From Tubiluchus corallicola (lineage: Eukaryota; Priapulida; Priapulimorpha; Priapulimorphida; Tubiluchidae): DNA of 21,772 bases. The notes under the pieces are model-generated. The model saw only the letters and a list, made by a program, of their open reading frames with translations, searched no databases and was not told where the DNA came from. Where the stretch lies: assembly GCA_030141605.1 (NCBI GenBank), contig JAQGDQ010001424.1, positions 20,001 through 41,772 of the forward strand, in the 5' to 3' direction. Each line of letters opens with the position of its first letter. Within the stretch, counting starts at the first letter, position 1. Below, one piece after another: positions 9,081 through 20,503 of this stretch. The position numbers and the translations under genes were made by a program.

Positions 9081-9275
9081 TTGTTGCAATTGTCATTGTT
9101 ACAATTGTCATTGTTGCAATTGTGATTGTTGCAATTGTGATTGTTGCAATTGTGATTGTTGCAATTGTGATTGTTGCAATTGCCATTGTTGCAATTGTCA
9201 TTGTTACAATTGTGATTGTTGCAATTGTGATTGTTGCAATTGTGATTGTTGCAATTGCCATTGTTGCAATTGTCG
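9081..9275. repeat. 15-bp minisatellite, 13 copies
   Basis: Thirteen units in unbroken phase, mostly TTGTTGCAATTGTGA, with TCA, CCA and GTTAC variants. The variant order TCA,TCA,TGA(x4),CCA,TCA,TGA(x3),CCA looks like a duplicated block. Each unit has the palindrome CAATTG. Frames rich in Cys-Asn or Thr-Ile are repeat translations. Confidence 0.95.
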
Positions 9276-11030
9276 GCTATCAACAGACTAAATAGTTAAT
9301 GAAGCCAAAATGACCTGCAGTGGGTTTCATTATACCTGCATGGCCTACAATGGTGTTGTTTGCGATTACCCTCAAGCTTTGTTTTCCTTGAATACAGTAT
9401 AGCTGGTTATGTATATAATGAAGCCCGGTTGTTCTGCAGCAGCTCGCTCAGGTTGTGTATGATGAAGCCATGTGCGGGTTGTTCAGTTTGCCAAAGCCAG
9501 GTTGAGCCATAATGAAGCCGGCGTGCAAATACCTGCATCATTCATGAGCGCTTATTGTGATATTTCCTGGAGCGTGTGGGTTCACGGTTGATTGGATCAA
9601 TCTGCCAAACTAATTTAACACCTAATTAAATCAGTATGGTAACATTGGCGACAGCAACAATGTTCTATGACAAATATGAAACCTTTGACAAACGTCCCCG
9701 AATCCTGCCTCCATGCAGTAATTAAGAAATGAGATTATTTCAGAAGAAAAGTCCCTCATGTGTGCATATAACTAACTACACGAAGGCATTGACGAGCGCG
9801 CGATTGATTTAACCTAAAAATTTGAGAAAATAATGTAAGTTCGGTCAATTCTTCAGCAATTCCGTGACCATGGAAAGCAATGGTTCGTTTCTCAATTGAT
9901 TTGGCTTCCATAAAGCTAAACAAGAAATTAGCCTCCGCGAAAAAAGCAGGCTAAATTTGTTAGAGCCCAGAGTTCAATACGGCAGCTGTAGAATTATGAC
10001 AAATATTACAAAATAAACCTAGCATTCTGCATAGGGACATCATATTGACGTAAAACAACATATTTTTTACATAATCATTCCCATTTTCCTACTATATATA
10101 GCTAGGGGTGACCATACTTATCCGAATTTGAATGTTGTAACATTGGTACGTTTAGAGCATTTGTTAGTGCACCGTTTTTTTACACATCCTGTACAAAAGA
10201 CAACCAAAACTAAGAGTTTCAAAGAAACGAAACAACCAGTTTTCAAACTGATTTTTAAATAGCTAAAAAATTCCCGAATTAGGCAATTAAATACGGGAGA
10301 AAATGTCGTGCTTTTCCTAAACTTGCTTCATATTGTAGACCTGCAAATACTCTTTACTCACATCGGGATGTAATCCCTTTGGCAACGTTTACAAAATCAG
10401 CGATCAAATCAACAGTCTTGCTCTCTGCCGCCGCAATGATTCAGCCCAGTAAATTCAACGACAAAATTGATTTTGCTCAATCACCGATAGTAAAAGGTTT
10501 TATTAATACGAAGTGTCAGTATATTGCAAACTAAATAGCAATTCGGTTTATTGAAAAATTTTCGCGGATGGCGCGAGGTCTGCGCTATTTCATTGACAAG
10601 TTGGCAATTTACATGATAGAGCAGACCTAGATGTCCTTGTCGATGGGGTGGCAGCTGTATGTGAATGACACACAGCTTCCATGCCACGTATATGAGGGGC
10701 CAGGAGCACTCAATACTCAAACATCGTACAAGACTTGTGTATCGTGAAGAGGCAGCCTACGAGGTTGGTCCAATATTACATTGTAGATCCACACCTTAAC
10801 TGAACATAGTGTACAAAAAAAAGTAAAAGTAAAAAATGCTTCAATTTCTATTTTAACTGAAACAACTTGACTACACTTGTTAAGCATCTAAGCTGTTTCA
10901 GTAGGAATCAGTACAGTATAAATGGCGCGCCTGATATACTTAATTAGCGGCGCTGCTCACACTTAACCTAATTAAATAACATTTAATTTTAACCTATTCA
11001 AAATGGTTTGAGCTGGAAAGTTATTGATTA
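9276..11030. other. Spacer, no gene; short AATGAAGCC repeats
   Basis: About 1.75 kb without a recognisable gene. Between 9299 and 9530 the motif ATGAAGCC recurs four to five times, with similar flanks in places, suggesting an old diverged short repeat. A 79-codon minus-strand open frame at 10481-10720 has no motif and is probably chance. Confidence 0.5.
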
Positions 11031-11357
<327 letters not shown>

Positions 11358-11651
11358 CGTTGACTACTTTTATTTCAGAACAAGGTCCATATTACATCAG
11401 CATACAAATCACAATTAACAATCAACTATTACACAATAAGTCAACACAGCAATAGTCGGTTAATAGCATCTCACAAATAATTAATTAATTATTTACAACA
11501 TTTACAATTTGGCTTTATTATTACAGCGAGCAATAGACGTTTTGTACTACTTCAATCTTACAAAATTATATTTCGCATTTTAATCAATCTGAAGTCATGC
11601 TTTTCTTAAAGTTGGACAAAATCCATTGCACGTTATGTGATAGGTGGGTAT
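11358..11651 (-). mobile_element. Possible minus-strand LINE 3' end
   Basis: Read on the minus strand, this stretch ends CCTTGTTCTGAAATAAAAG and then runs into AATC/AGTC repeats. That is the form of a CR1/L2-like 3' end with a simple-repeat tail. No coding part is visible, and the upstream limit is set by the MITE target site and not by sequence evidence. Confidence 0.35.
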
Positions 11652-11659
11652 GATACTTC

Positions 11660-12060
<401 letters not shown>

Positions 12061-12068
12061 GATACTTC

Positions 12069-12918
12069 CAAACCATGCAAACAATACGGAGACAGAAATC
12101 TAGACAATTGTTAATATAGATGTTGCAGTAAAGTGAGTTGTTGACCCTCTAGCCAAAATATCTGCATGTTTAAGCTCAGACTTGTGAACACAACTGGAGC
12201 CTAAAAATGTTTTGTTACAGTAAATTTAATTTATTATTATAGTCATACTCGAATCGTGAACGATTTTTGAAATGAAGTTCAGTGAATCGCGTGTGATACT
12301 CGTTCGACATTGATGAAGGTCTCGAAACTATATTAATTGACGTGAACGGTAAAACTGAATTTAAAATTAATGACTAATAAACTGAGTAAAGTGTAAAATT
12401 CTGTTTTAAAATATCAGCAGTCATATCAATTAATAACTGCGGCATGCAATCGATTCGTTAATTATAGTTAGCAGTGGGACCAATGTTGATTGTACCTAAA
12501 GCAAATTACTTATCAATAATTTGCAATACAAATTTAATTTATAAATTGAATCAAACGTGCTATTCCCTTGGCATAAGTGTATTCAGTGGCATGCCTGCAT
12601 TCGAGTGTCCTCTCAGCTGCTGAATTTAATCATTAATCCCCATGCACGATGCTTCATTATTACTCTATGCAGTTTGATAAGCTCGTCACTCTTAAACTTA
12701 AATATATCAGCAAGAAACCAGAAAGTCGCCTTGGTTAATCTGGGATTTAATTTCATGATTGATGAATCTTATAAAGGACTGCATGGTTCTCCAGTGAATG
12801 ATTTATGAACGTTTATGAACGTCCGCTAGGCGGCACTCGCGTCCCGTGTGTCAAGCCGGTAATAAATCGTTGAAATTCTTGACATATTTCTGATATTGTC
12901 ACGAAGTATTTGATATGG
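12069..12918. other. Spacer, nothing recognised
   Basis: AT-rich. The 83-codon open frame at 12557-12808 has no recognisable motif. I see no inverted repeat or array until the 68-bp satellite begins. Confidence 0.55.
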
Positions 12919-13687
12919 TAAGATAGAGTACAGTCATGCGTGTGAGTTTTAGTATGCTGCTGTAGAAATAACTACTCAAAAAATCATAAGATGGAGTACA
13001 GTCATGTGTGTGAGTTTTAGTATGCTTCTGTAGAAATAACTACTCAAAAAATCATAAGATGGCGTACAGTCATGCGTGTGAGTTTTAGTATGCTTCTGTA
13101 GAAATAACTACTCAAAAAATCATAAGATGGAGTACAGTCATGTGTGTGAGTTTTAGTATGCTTCTGTAGAAATAACTACTCAAAAAATCATAAGATGGAG
13201 TACAGTCATGTGTGTGAGTTTTAGTATGCTTCTGTAGAAATAACTACTCAAAAAATCATAAGATGGAGTACAGTCATGTGTGTGAGTTTTAGTATGCTTC
13301 TGTAGAAATAACTACTCAAAAAATCATAAGATGGAGTACAGTCATGAGTGTGAGTTTTAGTATGCTTCTGTAGAAATAACTACTCAAAAAATCATAAGAT
13401 GGAGTACAGTCATGCGTGTGAGTTTTAGTATGCTTCTGTAGAAATAACTACTCAAAAAATCATAAGATGGAGTACAGTCATGTGTGTGAGTTTTAGTATG
13501 CTTCTGTAGAAATAACTACTCAAAAAATCATAAGATGGAGTACAGTCATGTGTGTGAGTTTTAGTATGCTTCTGTAGAAATAACTACTCAAAAAATCATA
13601 AGATGGAGTACAGTCATGCGTGTGAGTTTTAGTATGCTTCTGTAGAAATAACTACTCAAAAAATCATAAGATGGAGTACAGTCATGT

Positions 13688-13707
13688 AAAAAATACCAAA
13701 TAACACA
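13688..13707. other. 20-bp insertion in one satellite monomer
   Basis: One monomer carries an extra AAAAAATACCAAATAACACA between CATGT and the GTGTTAG segment. No other monomer has it, so it arose after array expansion and was not spread further. Confidence 0.9.
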
Positions 13708-13823
13708 GTGTTAGTTTTAGTATGCTTCTGTAGAAATAACTACTCAAAAAATCATAAGATGGAGTACAGTCATGTGTGTGAGTTTTAGTATGCTTCTGTA
13801 GAAATAACTACTCAAAAAATCAT

Positions 13824-14973
13824 AAGATGAAGTACAGTCATGTGTGTGAGTTCTAGTATGCTTCTGTAGAAATAACTACTCAAAAAATCATAAGATGGAG
13901 TACAGTCATGTGTGTGAATTTTAGTATGCTTCTGCAGAAATAACTACTCAAAAAATCATAAGATGAAGTACAGTCACGTGTGTGAGTTTTAGTATGCTTC
14001 TGTAGAAATAACTACTCAAAAAATCATAAGATGGAGTACAGTCATGTCTGTGAGTTTTAGTATGCTTCTGTAGAAATAACTACTCAAAACATCATAAGAT
14101 GGAGTACAGTCATGTGTGTTAGTTTTAGTATGCTTCTGTAGAAATAACTACTCAAAAAATCATAAGATGGCGTACAGTCATGAGTGTGAGTTTTAGTATG
14201 CTTCTGTAGAAATAACTACTCAAAAAATCATAAGATGAAGTACAGTCATGTGTGTGAGTTCTAGTATGCTTCTGTAGAAATAACTACTCAAAAAATCATA
14301 AGATGGAGTACAGTCATGTGTGTGAATTTTAGTATGCTTCTGCAGAAATAACTACTCAAAAAATCATAAGATGAAGTACAGTCATGTGTGTGAGTTTTAG
14401 TATGCTTCTGTAGAAATAACTACTCAAAAAATCATAAGATGGAGTACAGTCATGTGTGTGAGTTTTAGTATGCTTCTGTAGAAATAACTACTCAAAAAAT
14501 CATAAGATGGAGTACAGTCATGTGTGTGAGTTTTAGTATGCTTCTGTAGAAATAACTACTCAAAAAATCATAAGATGGCGTACAGTCATGAGTGTGAGTT
14601 TTAGTATGCTTCTGTAGAAATAACTACTCAAAAAATCATAAGATGAAGTACAGTCATGTGTGTGAGTTCTAGTATGCTTCTGTAGAAATAACTACTCAAA
14701 AAATCATAAGATGGAGTACAGTCATGTGTGTGAATTTTAGTATGCTTCTGCAGAAATAACTACTCAAAAAATCATAAGATGAAGTACAGTCACGTGTGTG
14801 AGTTTTAGTATGCTTCTGTAGAAATAACTACTCAAAAAATCATAAGATGAAGTACAGTCACGTGTGTGAGTTTTAGTATGCTTCTGTAGAAATAACTCCT
14901 CAAAAATCATAAGATGAAGTACAGTCATGAGTGTTGGTTTTAGTATGCTTCTGTAGAAATAACTACTCAAAAA
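13824..14973. repeat. 408-bp higher-order repeat (6 x 68 bp)
   Basis: Diagnostic monomers recur exactly every 408 bp: the GAAG/TTCTAG type starts at 13824, 14232 and 14640. Each is followed by a GGAG/GTGAATTTTAG/TGCAG type and then a GAAG type. The sixth monomer of the first two blocks is GGCG with CATGAGTG. The third block is cut off after five monomers and has its own changes (a second GAAG/CACG monomer and a one-base deletion). Differences between blocks are few, so the six-monomer unit was amplified as a whole. Confidence 0.93.
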
Positions 14974-14974
14974 A

Positions 14975-17453
14975 AGTTTGGAAAAAAACAAGATCATCAC
15001 GATGCTGCCGAAATTTTAGCCAAATTACCAGAAAAAAATCACTTGAGAAAAACCATCTGGATTAACTTGGTCAACTTTTCGTAATATGAAGAAAAGATTA
15101 ATAAATATCTAAGAAATGTAATGGTGACTACGACATTTATGGATTCATAGCGCCACACAGCGATGTGGGTTCACAACGATTTCTAGTGCTATTTACCAAC
15201 AAATGACAAGATATTTAAGAAAGTTTGTTTTTAATCGCTCTATTATAAAACTCACACCTAGCGGTGGCGGTATTCCAACAATTCTGTAATAATCGTGTCA
15301 CATGCCACGTTTTCCATTGTACACTAATTGAAAAACTATTACAGAGCAATTAAAAAATTGCCACTTTTAATATTAACAAATCAGCGCAAATAACTTGCAT
15401 TGAATTTGCAGCAGAAGCAAAGACAGGGTAAACTGACGAACCAACATAGGTGCATAATCTACACAAATTAAGTGTATTTCTTAATTAGTTATGTTATATA
15501 TTATTATTATTATTATCTTTATTATATTATTAGTTATGTTATAAGGGTGATATTTGAAGTCGCCATGCAGCGTAAAAACTCTTTAAATCGCTAATGTATC
15601 ACAATTACAGAGACCTAGAGGCTAAGGTGTACAATTTCCTTACAGCTAAACCGTCTGATTATTAACGTAGAAACTTGATATCACAATAATGCTAAGCTAG
15701 ATGAATTCTATTGTCAGCAGAAATTAGAGTTTTCCATCAAGATGCAGGTATCCCGAAGGCAGGTGACGTAACAATACTATACATCAGGCCCCGATTGTCT
15801 GGCATTTTGAAAAAGAATCCATTCTCAAGAACCCTTCGTTATTCTCTTCTTTATAAGCCCTATACCGCCATTATTACGTAGATGCCCTATAGATGCCCGT
15901 TTATTAGACGATAACCTAGACTTGTTGGAAGCCACTGACGTTTTGGATCAATGATTAGATGATTTACATTCAGCTTGCGCTTTTCTCTGTGTACAATGGA
16001 TTGTGTGTCCAACTTGTTCCTCTATCTTCCACTCAGAGTTAACCCAGAATACGTGAAACCCACTTAAGTTAATATGCGGGGGGGGGGGGCTTGCGAAACT
16101 GGATTCAAATCGCATCCAACTTTAGACGCCTCTTCAGATGTCGTGTTAAATCTGCCGGAAGGACGGAAGCACTTTAAACACATTGAAATGTAAAAAAAAC
16201 ATTATAGGGAAATTTGAGCAACACTTGTTGGATAACAATTTGTGAAATGGATTTTCAGTTCCGCCTTAAAAGCAAAAACGTTGAAAATCAGTTTCAGTAG
16301 GATGTCTCTCAATAAGCTGTGCTTGGGCGCAATATTATATAGCTCAGAAATGAGCCATTATAGCTATAGCTAGCTTCTCCACTAGTTAAGAAACGTCTTG
16401 GAAGCTGCTCGTCTACGCTGACGTACGAAGTTAAACTCAGCAATTTCAATTCAAGTCAATTCAATTTTAATTTATTTATCTCTTTATAATGCTACAATAA
16501 AACATGTTTAATAAAAGAATCTCTAATGAGTTTTGAAGAACGGTTAAAATGCACAGATAGATCTAGAACTAGAGAAAAGATAGCGAAAAGACTATAAAGT
16601 CACCTAGTCTGCTATCCTTTACCGAATATAGATAAAATGATTTTTAGACACTGGTGGGCATTAATGTTATCAGTTTAATTTAGGAAACATTAGTAATTTT
16701 TAAAATTATGACATTTTCTATATAATCCAGAGAAAAGAAAATACACGTAGTTTAATTAGCGGGCAACAAAATAAGGCCAATCTTGATTAAACTAAAAATT
16801 GCATTGGGATTTTATGTGAAATACAGGTCAAAATTGTTATGAAATGATAAAAACACTTTGAGTTAATAATGCAATTAATCAACAACAGGAGCTAAATACA
16901 TTTTGATTTGAGTTCAATTTCATTATTTCTAGGCTTATTGATTAAGAACAAATCTACTGACTTGGACAATAATACAAAATAATATAATTCTCAATCCTGG
17001 TAATCCTGAAAGCCAATAATTTGTTATTGGAATAGTTGTGGGAAGTGTTACGTAATTTAGGACCTGTTTTAATTGACTTATTGTGAGATACTTGAGAGCA
17101 AAGAAGTGAATCGTATCTCAGAGCAGACTTTCAATTTTTCACGTTTTCTAAAGTAATGCTGTATAAAAATGATCATTTCACACATGCAATTCTATTCTGC
17201 AACTTACACCTAGAAGATTCAACTTGAAAATGAAAAATCTTATTCACAAGTATCAGTCACAAGTTTCGTGATGATTATACTTTTAAAATCTTATTACGGA
17301 CGAATCTCTATCTCCTGGACGATAAAAAACCCAATTGTTATTTACAATAAGACAAAAAATACAATTCGTGATACCTGGTGTAGGCACAATAGGTCTGTCT
17401 TGTGAGCAAAGAAATCTAATCCAAAGAAAAACTCTCCCAAAAGGCTTTTTAGC

Positions 17454-17456
<3 letters not shown>
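14975..17456. other. Long spacer, no recognised gene
   Basis: About 2.5 kb of AT-rich DNA. It contains a short (TTA)n tract near 15500-15535 and a run of about 11 to 12 G near 16078-16089. An open stretch near 15810-16050 interrupted by a TGA has no recognisable motif. I see nothing else that I can support. Confidence 0.5.

Positions 17457-17524
<68 letters not shown>
17457..17524. repeat. (CA)34 microsatellite
   Basis: Uninterrupted CA dinucleotides. It is followed 2 bp later by the 26-bp sequence that also follows the (CA)n at 19272-19299. Confidence 0.98.
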
Positions 17525-17526
<2 letters not shown>

Positions 17527-17552
17527 CTTGTACATTTAATCGTAGTACTAAT
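17527..17552. repeat. 26-bp shared microsatellite flank, copy A
   Basis: Starts CTTGTACATTTAATCG and ends TAGTACTAAT. It is identical to 19308-19333, in the same orientation, and in both places comes after (CA)n and before TATAATATAAT and a long short-unit array. It marks a duplicated locus or a repeated element. Confidence 0.9.
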
Positions 17553-17555
17553 TAT

Positions 17556-18331
17556 AATATAATATGATATGATATGATATGATATGATATGATATGATAT
17601 GATATGATATGATATGATATGATATGATATGATATGATATGATATGATATGATATGATATGATATGATATGATATGATATGATATGATATGATATGATAT
17701 GATATATGATGTGATGTGACGTGACGTGACGTGACGTGACGTGACGTGACGTGACGTGACGTGACGTGACATGACGTGACATGACATGACATGAGATGAC
17801 ATGCATGACATAACATAACATAATATAATATAGTATGGTATGGTACGGTACGGTATGGTACAATACTATACTATACTATACAATACAATACAATACTATA
17901 CTATACTATACTATACTATACTATACTATACTATACTATACTATACTATACTATACTATACTATACTATACTATACTATACTATACTATACTATACAATA
18001 CTATACCATGCCATGCCATGCCATGCCATGCCATGCCATGCCATGCCATGCCATGCCATGCCATGCCATGCCATGCCATGCCATGCCATGCCATGCCATG
18101 CAATGCAATGCAATGCAATGCAATGCAATGCAATGCAATGCAATGCAATGCAATGCAATGCAATGCAATGCAATGCAATGCAATGCAATGCAATGCAATG
18201 CAATACAATGCAATACAATACAATACAATACAATACAATACAATACAATACAATACAATACAATACAATACAATACAATACAATACAATACAATACAATA
18301 CAATACAATACAATACAATATAATATAATAT
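17556..18331. repeat. Pentanucleotide mosaic array (~780 bp)
   Basis: Nearly continuous 5-bp periodicity with homogeneous blocks: TATGA (to about 17705), GTGAC (about 17716-17770), ATGAC/TAACA/TAATA transitions, TGGTA/CGGTA (about 17831-17860), CTATA with a CAATA interlude (17861-18005), CCATG x19 (18006-18100), CAATG x20 (18101-18200), CAATA (18201-18320) and TAATA. Phase is kept almost unbroken from 17821 to 18320. Neighbouring blocks differ mostly by one base per unit. All long open frames here, on both strands, are translations of the 5-mers. Confidence 0.97.
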
Positions 18332-18373
18332 ACTAGCAATATATATATAGCAAGCATACAAAGAGTTTAAGAG

Positions 18374-19226
18374 TTTACTTTCAGATATAACTATGGAAAG
18401 AAAAATTCCTCACTGAAAATTATAAATAATTACATTCTTAGGGTAAAAATAATTAATTTTTTTGATGTTATCATCTATTATATATATATATATATAATGG
18501 ATAATAACATCAAAAAAATTGATCCTCTAAAATGGCTGTCACATTAATTAGAGTCTGCACTTCTGTTTATACCGTCAGGAAGTCGGGATTCACTGGGAGA
18601 ATTCAATGAGAACCCTAAACAATTTAAGAACCCAGACTGGCTACTGAAATTTTTATATCGTTGAAAACGTTTTCTGATCTCTTTCACTATTAAATAAATT
18701 TTTCATCTCAGGTGAAGAGCCTGCATAATGGCAATAGAGCCTACTCTACGTTATTCTTGCGTGTTTATCCACAATTCACACTCAATCATGTTAACAACTA
18801 TCTGCCCACATTAGATGCTTGAATATGTTCATCTCATGAAGAGGTGTGCTCTTAACGAGCAATTTTGATCAATACATCGGCAACTATTTCGTAACGAGAT
18901 GGACAGCTGTGTATATATACAGATAGCATGAAACCCGTTGAAACCGTGAGGTGGGCTTGAAACATAAATGTTCATCGTTATCCTCAAGGGTTTTTCTTAT
19001 TCACAGCTGTTAATGGAAGTGAATGCCTTTATAATCAAGGTTAGGACAATTTCGTCGTACTAAACAGCAAGCAACTAAAGATGCATGAATGATTATCACC
19101 ATTACTCCTGGGAAACTTGAAGTCTATTCTGAACTAGCTCACAATGAGACTTTTATCCTAAAAAACGTAATTATTTATAATTTTCAGTGAGGACTTTTTC
19201 TATCCATAGTTATAACTGAAAGTAAA
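18374..19226. mobile_element. Region bounded by 75-bp inverted arms
   Basis: 18374-18448 and the reverse complement of 19151-19226 match at about 90% over 75 bp (both start TTTACTTTCAG and go through TCCTCACTGAAAATTATAAA). The roughly 850 bp thus enclosed looks like a non-autonomous TIR element. No target-site duplication is clear and no coding sequence is visible inside. Alternatively it is an inverted duplication of a single-copy segment. A second palindrome sits just inside the left arm. Confidence 0.55.
18455..18520. repeat. 66-bp near-perfect palindrome
   Basis: Two 33-bp arms, AATTTTTTTGATGTTAT outward to a central TA run, differ at only two positions (18472 and 18476). It can form a long hairpin or cruciform, or be a nested small inverted-repeat insertion. 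Confidence 0.9.
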
Positions 19227-19267
19227 TCAGTTAAAATACACGTTCAGGTTACACGTACACGTACGCG

Positions 19268-19271
<4 letters not shown>

Positions 19272-19299
<28 letters not shown>
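19272..19299. repeat. (CA)14 microsatellite
   Basis: Pure CA, preceded by ACGTACGCGCACG variants. It is followed by TATATATT and then the 26-bp flank shared with the (CA)34 locus. Confidence 0.97.
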
Positions 19300-19306
<7 letters not shown>

Positions 19307-19307
19307 T

Positions 19308-19333
19308 CTTGTACATTTAATCGTAGTACTAAT
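19308..19333. repeat. 26-bp shared microsatellite flank, copy B
   Basis: Identical to 17527-17552. Here it is followed by GTGTGTATAATATAATAT and then the GTAT array, instead of the pentamer mosaic. Confidence 0.9.
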
Positions 19334-19388
19334 GTGTGTATAATATAATATATGTTATCTATAATATAATATAATATAATATACACAC

Positions 19389-19433
19389 GTACGTACGTAT
19401 GTATGTATGTATGTATGTATGTATGTATGTATG

Positions 19434-19467
<34 letters not shown>

Positions 19468-19584
19468 TGTATGTATGTATGTATGTATGTATGTATGTAT
19501 GTATGTATGTATGTATGTATGTATGTATGTATGTATGTATGTATGTATGTATGTATGTATGTATGTATGTATGTATGTATGTAT
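19389..19584. repeat. (GTAT)n microsatellite
   Basis: Nearly pure GTAT tetramers after a short GTAC start; one ATAT variant near 19435. Tyr-Val-Cys-Met and His-Thr-Tyr-Ile frames are repeat translations. Confidence 0.97.
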
Positions 19585-19798
19585 ATACATATGCTTGTAT
19601 ATTTATTCTTTTCTGCCGACATTTTTTGTAGAACGTTGGCAAATAAAATGTAGAATTCTATGGTTATGGTTTATCAAAAAATTCAGTTTGAGGATAAACA
19701 ACGCATTTTTAAAAGTTATGAAAGAGGTGATGACTATCTTTGGTTTATCTTTTTGTAATTTGCACTTAGATCAGTTAATTACCGATTTATTCAAAGTA

Positions 19799-19869
19799 AT
19801 GCATCTACATTTGACTTACCTAAGTCACATTTGAACTTTAGTGTGTCTACATTTGATGTGTGAAACCTA
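19799..19869. mobile_element. Solo end of the TA-inserting MITE
   Basis: About 70 bp matching the right end of the element at 20680-20987: CTACATTTGACTTACCTAAG, then GTCTACATTTGATGTGTGAAACCTA split over 19845-19869, ending at a TA. The left end is not found upstream, so this is a truncated copy. It is more diverged at the terminus (GTGTGAAACC versus GTGTAAAACC). Confidence 0.8.
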
Positions 19870-20503
19870 TAATACATTTTATTAACATTCCCGCAAGCCA
19901 TAAATGCTTTTTGGTCCCCAAAAATGTTAAATATTAATTTATTAATTATTTGAACTTTGAATTTCTATAAATCTTTCTTTCTGCACATGTATCAATTATT
20001 TTAATAATTTTAATAATTTATTTACATTGATTGATTGAAAAGCAACTGCCTTGTAGGGCTTCACGAAGACGATTTCAATCATTGTGTCTGTTCTTTCTCC
20101 AATCATAGTCCTCATTTGAGGATTCAAGTTTTTTTTGTAACGCATGTTTCTCCAATTTCCTCGATTCAGCGAATTGCTTTGCATGGTTGCACTTTATCTC
20201 GGCTGCATCCTCCTTAAAGTTGTTTCAGCGTACTACATTTACATGTAAGTGACATATTACTCGAGAAATCCTCAAGGAGCTTTCTGTCTTGCAGAAGAAC
20301 TTGCAGTTTGGTTCACACCACTTGTCTCTTGCACGTGCATGCGTGCGTGTAGGTTGGCGTGTGTACTGTAATCATTCAAAACACAGAAATCGTTAGTTTG
20401 GATCAATATCTTTCAGTGAAGATACGCTATGTTTGACAGTAGGCTTGTTCGCTGATTTGCTCGCATGGCTTGGTCAGCGTTATGGAAAAGTAAACGTTTC
20501 ACG
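19870..20503. other. Spacer, nothing recognised
   Basis: AT-rich sequence. Short open frames at 19996-20217 overlap on opposite strands and show no motif. No array is present. Confidence 0.5.

Larger units (their letters stand above)
12919..14974. repeat. 68-bp satellite, 30 monomers
   Basis: Head-to-tail monomers of 68 bp, each with AAGATGGAGTACAGTCATG, GTGAGTTTTAGTATGCTTC, TGTAGAAATAACTACTC and an A-run ending ATCAT. Total length, less one 20-bp insertion, gives 30 units. Variation is confined to a few positions (GGAG/GAAG/GGCG, CATG/CACG, GTGTG/GCGTG/GAGTG, TTTTAG/TTCTAG, TGTAG/TGCAG). The arrangement of these variants makes a higher-order repeat in the second half. The period is not a multiple of three and there is no long frame. 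I do not recognise the satellite family. Confidence 0.98.

Noticed and set aside
10481-10720. 79-codon minus-strand frame
   Set aside because: No motif, no neighbouring exon evidence, and composition typical of noncoding DNA.
12285-12335. Hammerhead ribozyme-like core (TTGATGAAGG followed by CGAAAC)
   Set aside because: The conserved C of CTGATGA is replaced by T, stem II is too short, and no matching flanking stem or cleavage triplet is placed correctly.
12919-14974. CRISPR-like array
   Set aside because: Units are directly adjacent with no unique spacers, and the setting is eukaryotic. This is a satellite.
15810-16050. Possible coding relic with one internal TGA (frame including DARLLDDNLDLLEATDVLDQ)
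   Set aside because: Open lengths of 35-47 codons are expected by chance in this much sequence, and no motif is recognisable.
17283-18361. Many overlapping frames rich in His-Ile-Ser-Tyr, Asn-Thr-Ile-Gln or Cys-Ile-Val-Leu
   Set aside because: Pentanucleotide arrays without stops give open frames on both strands; no biological coding signal.
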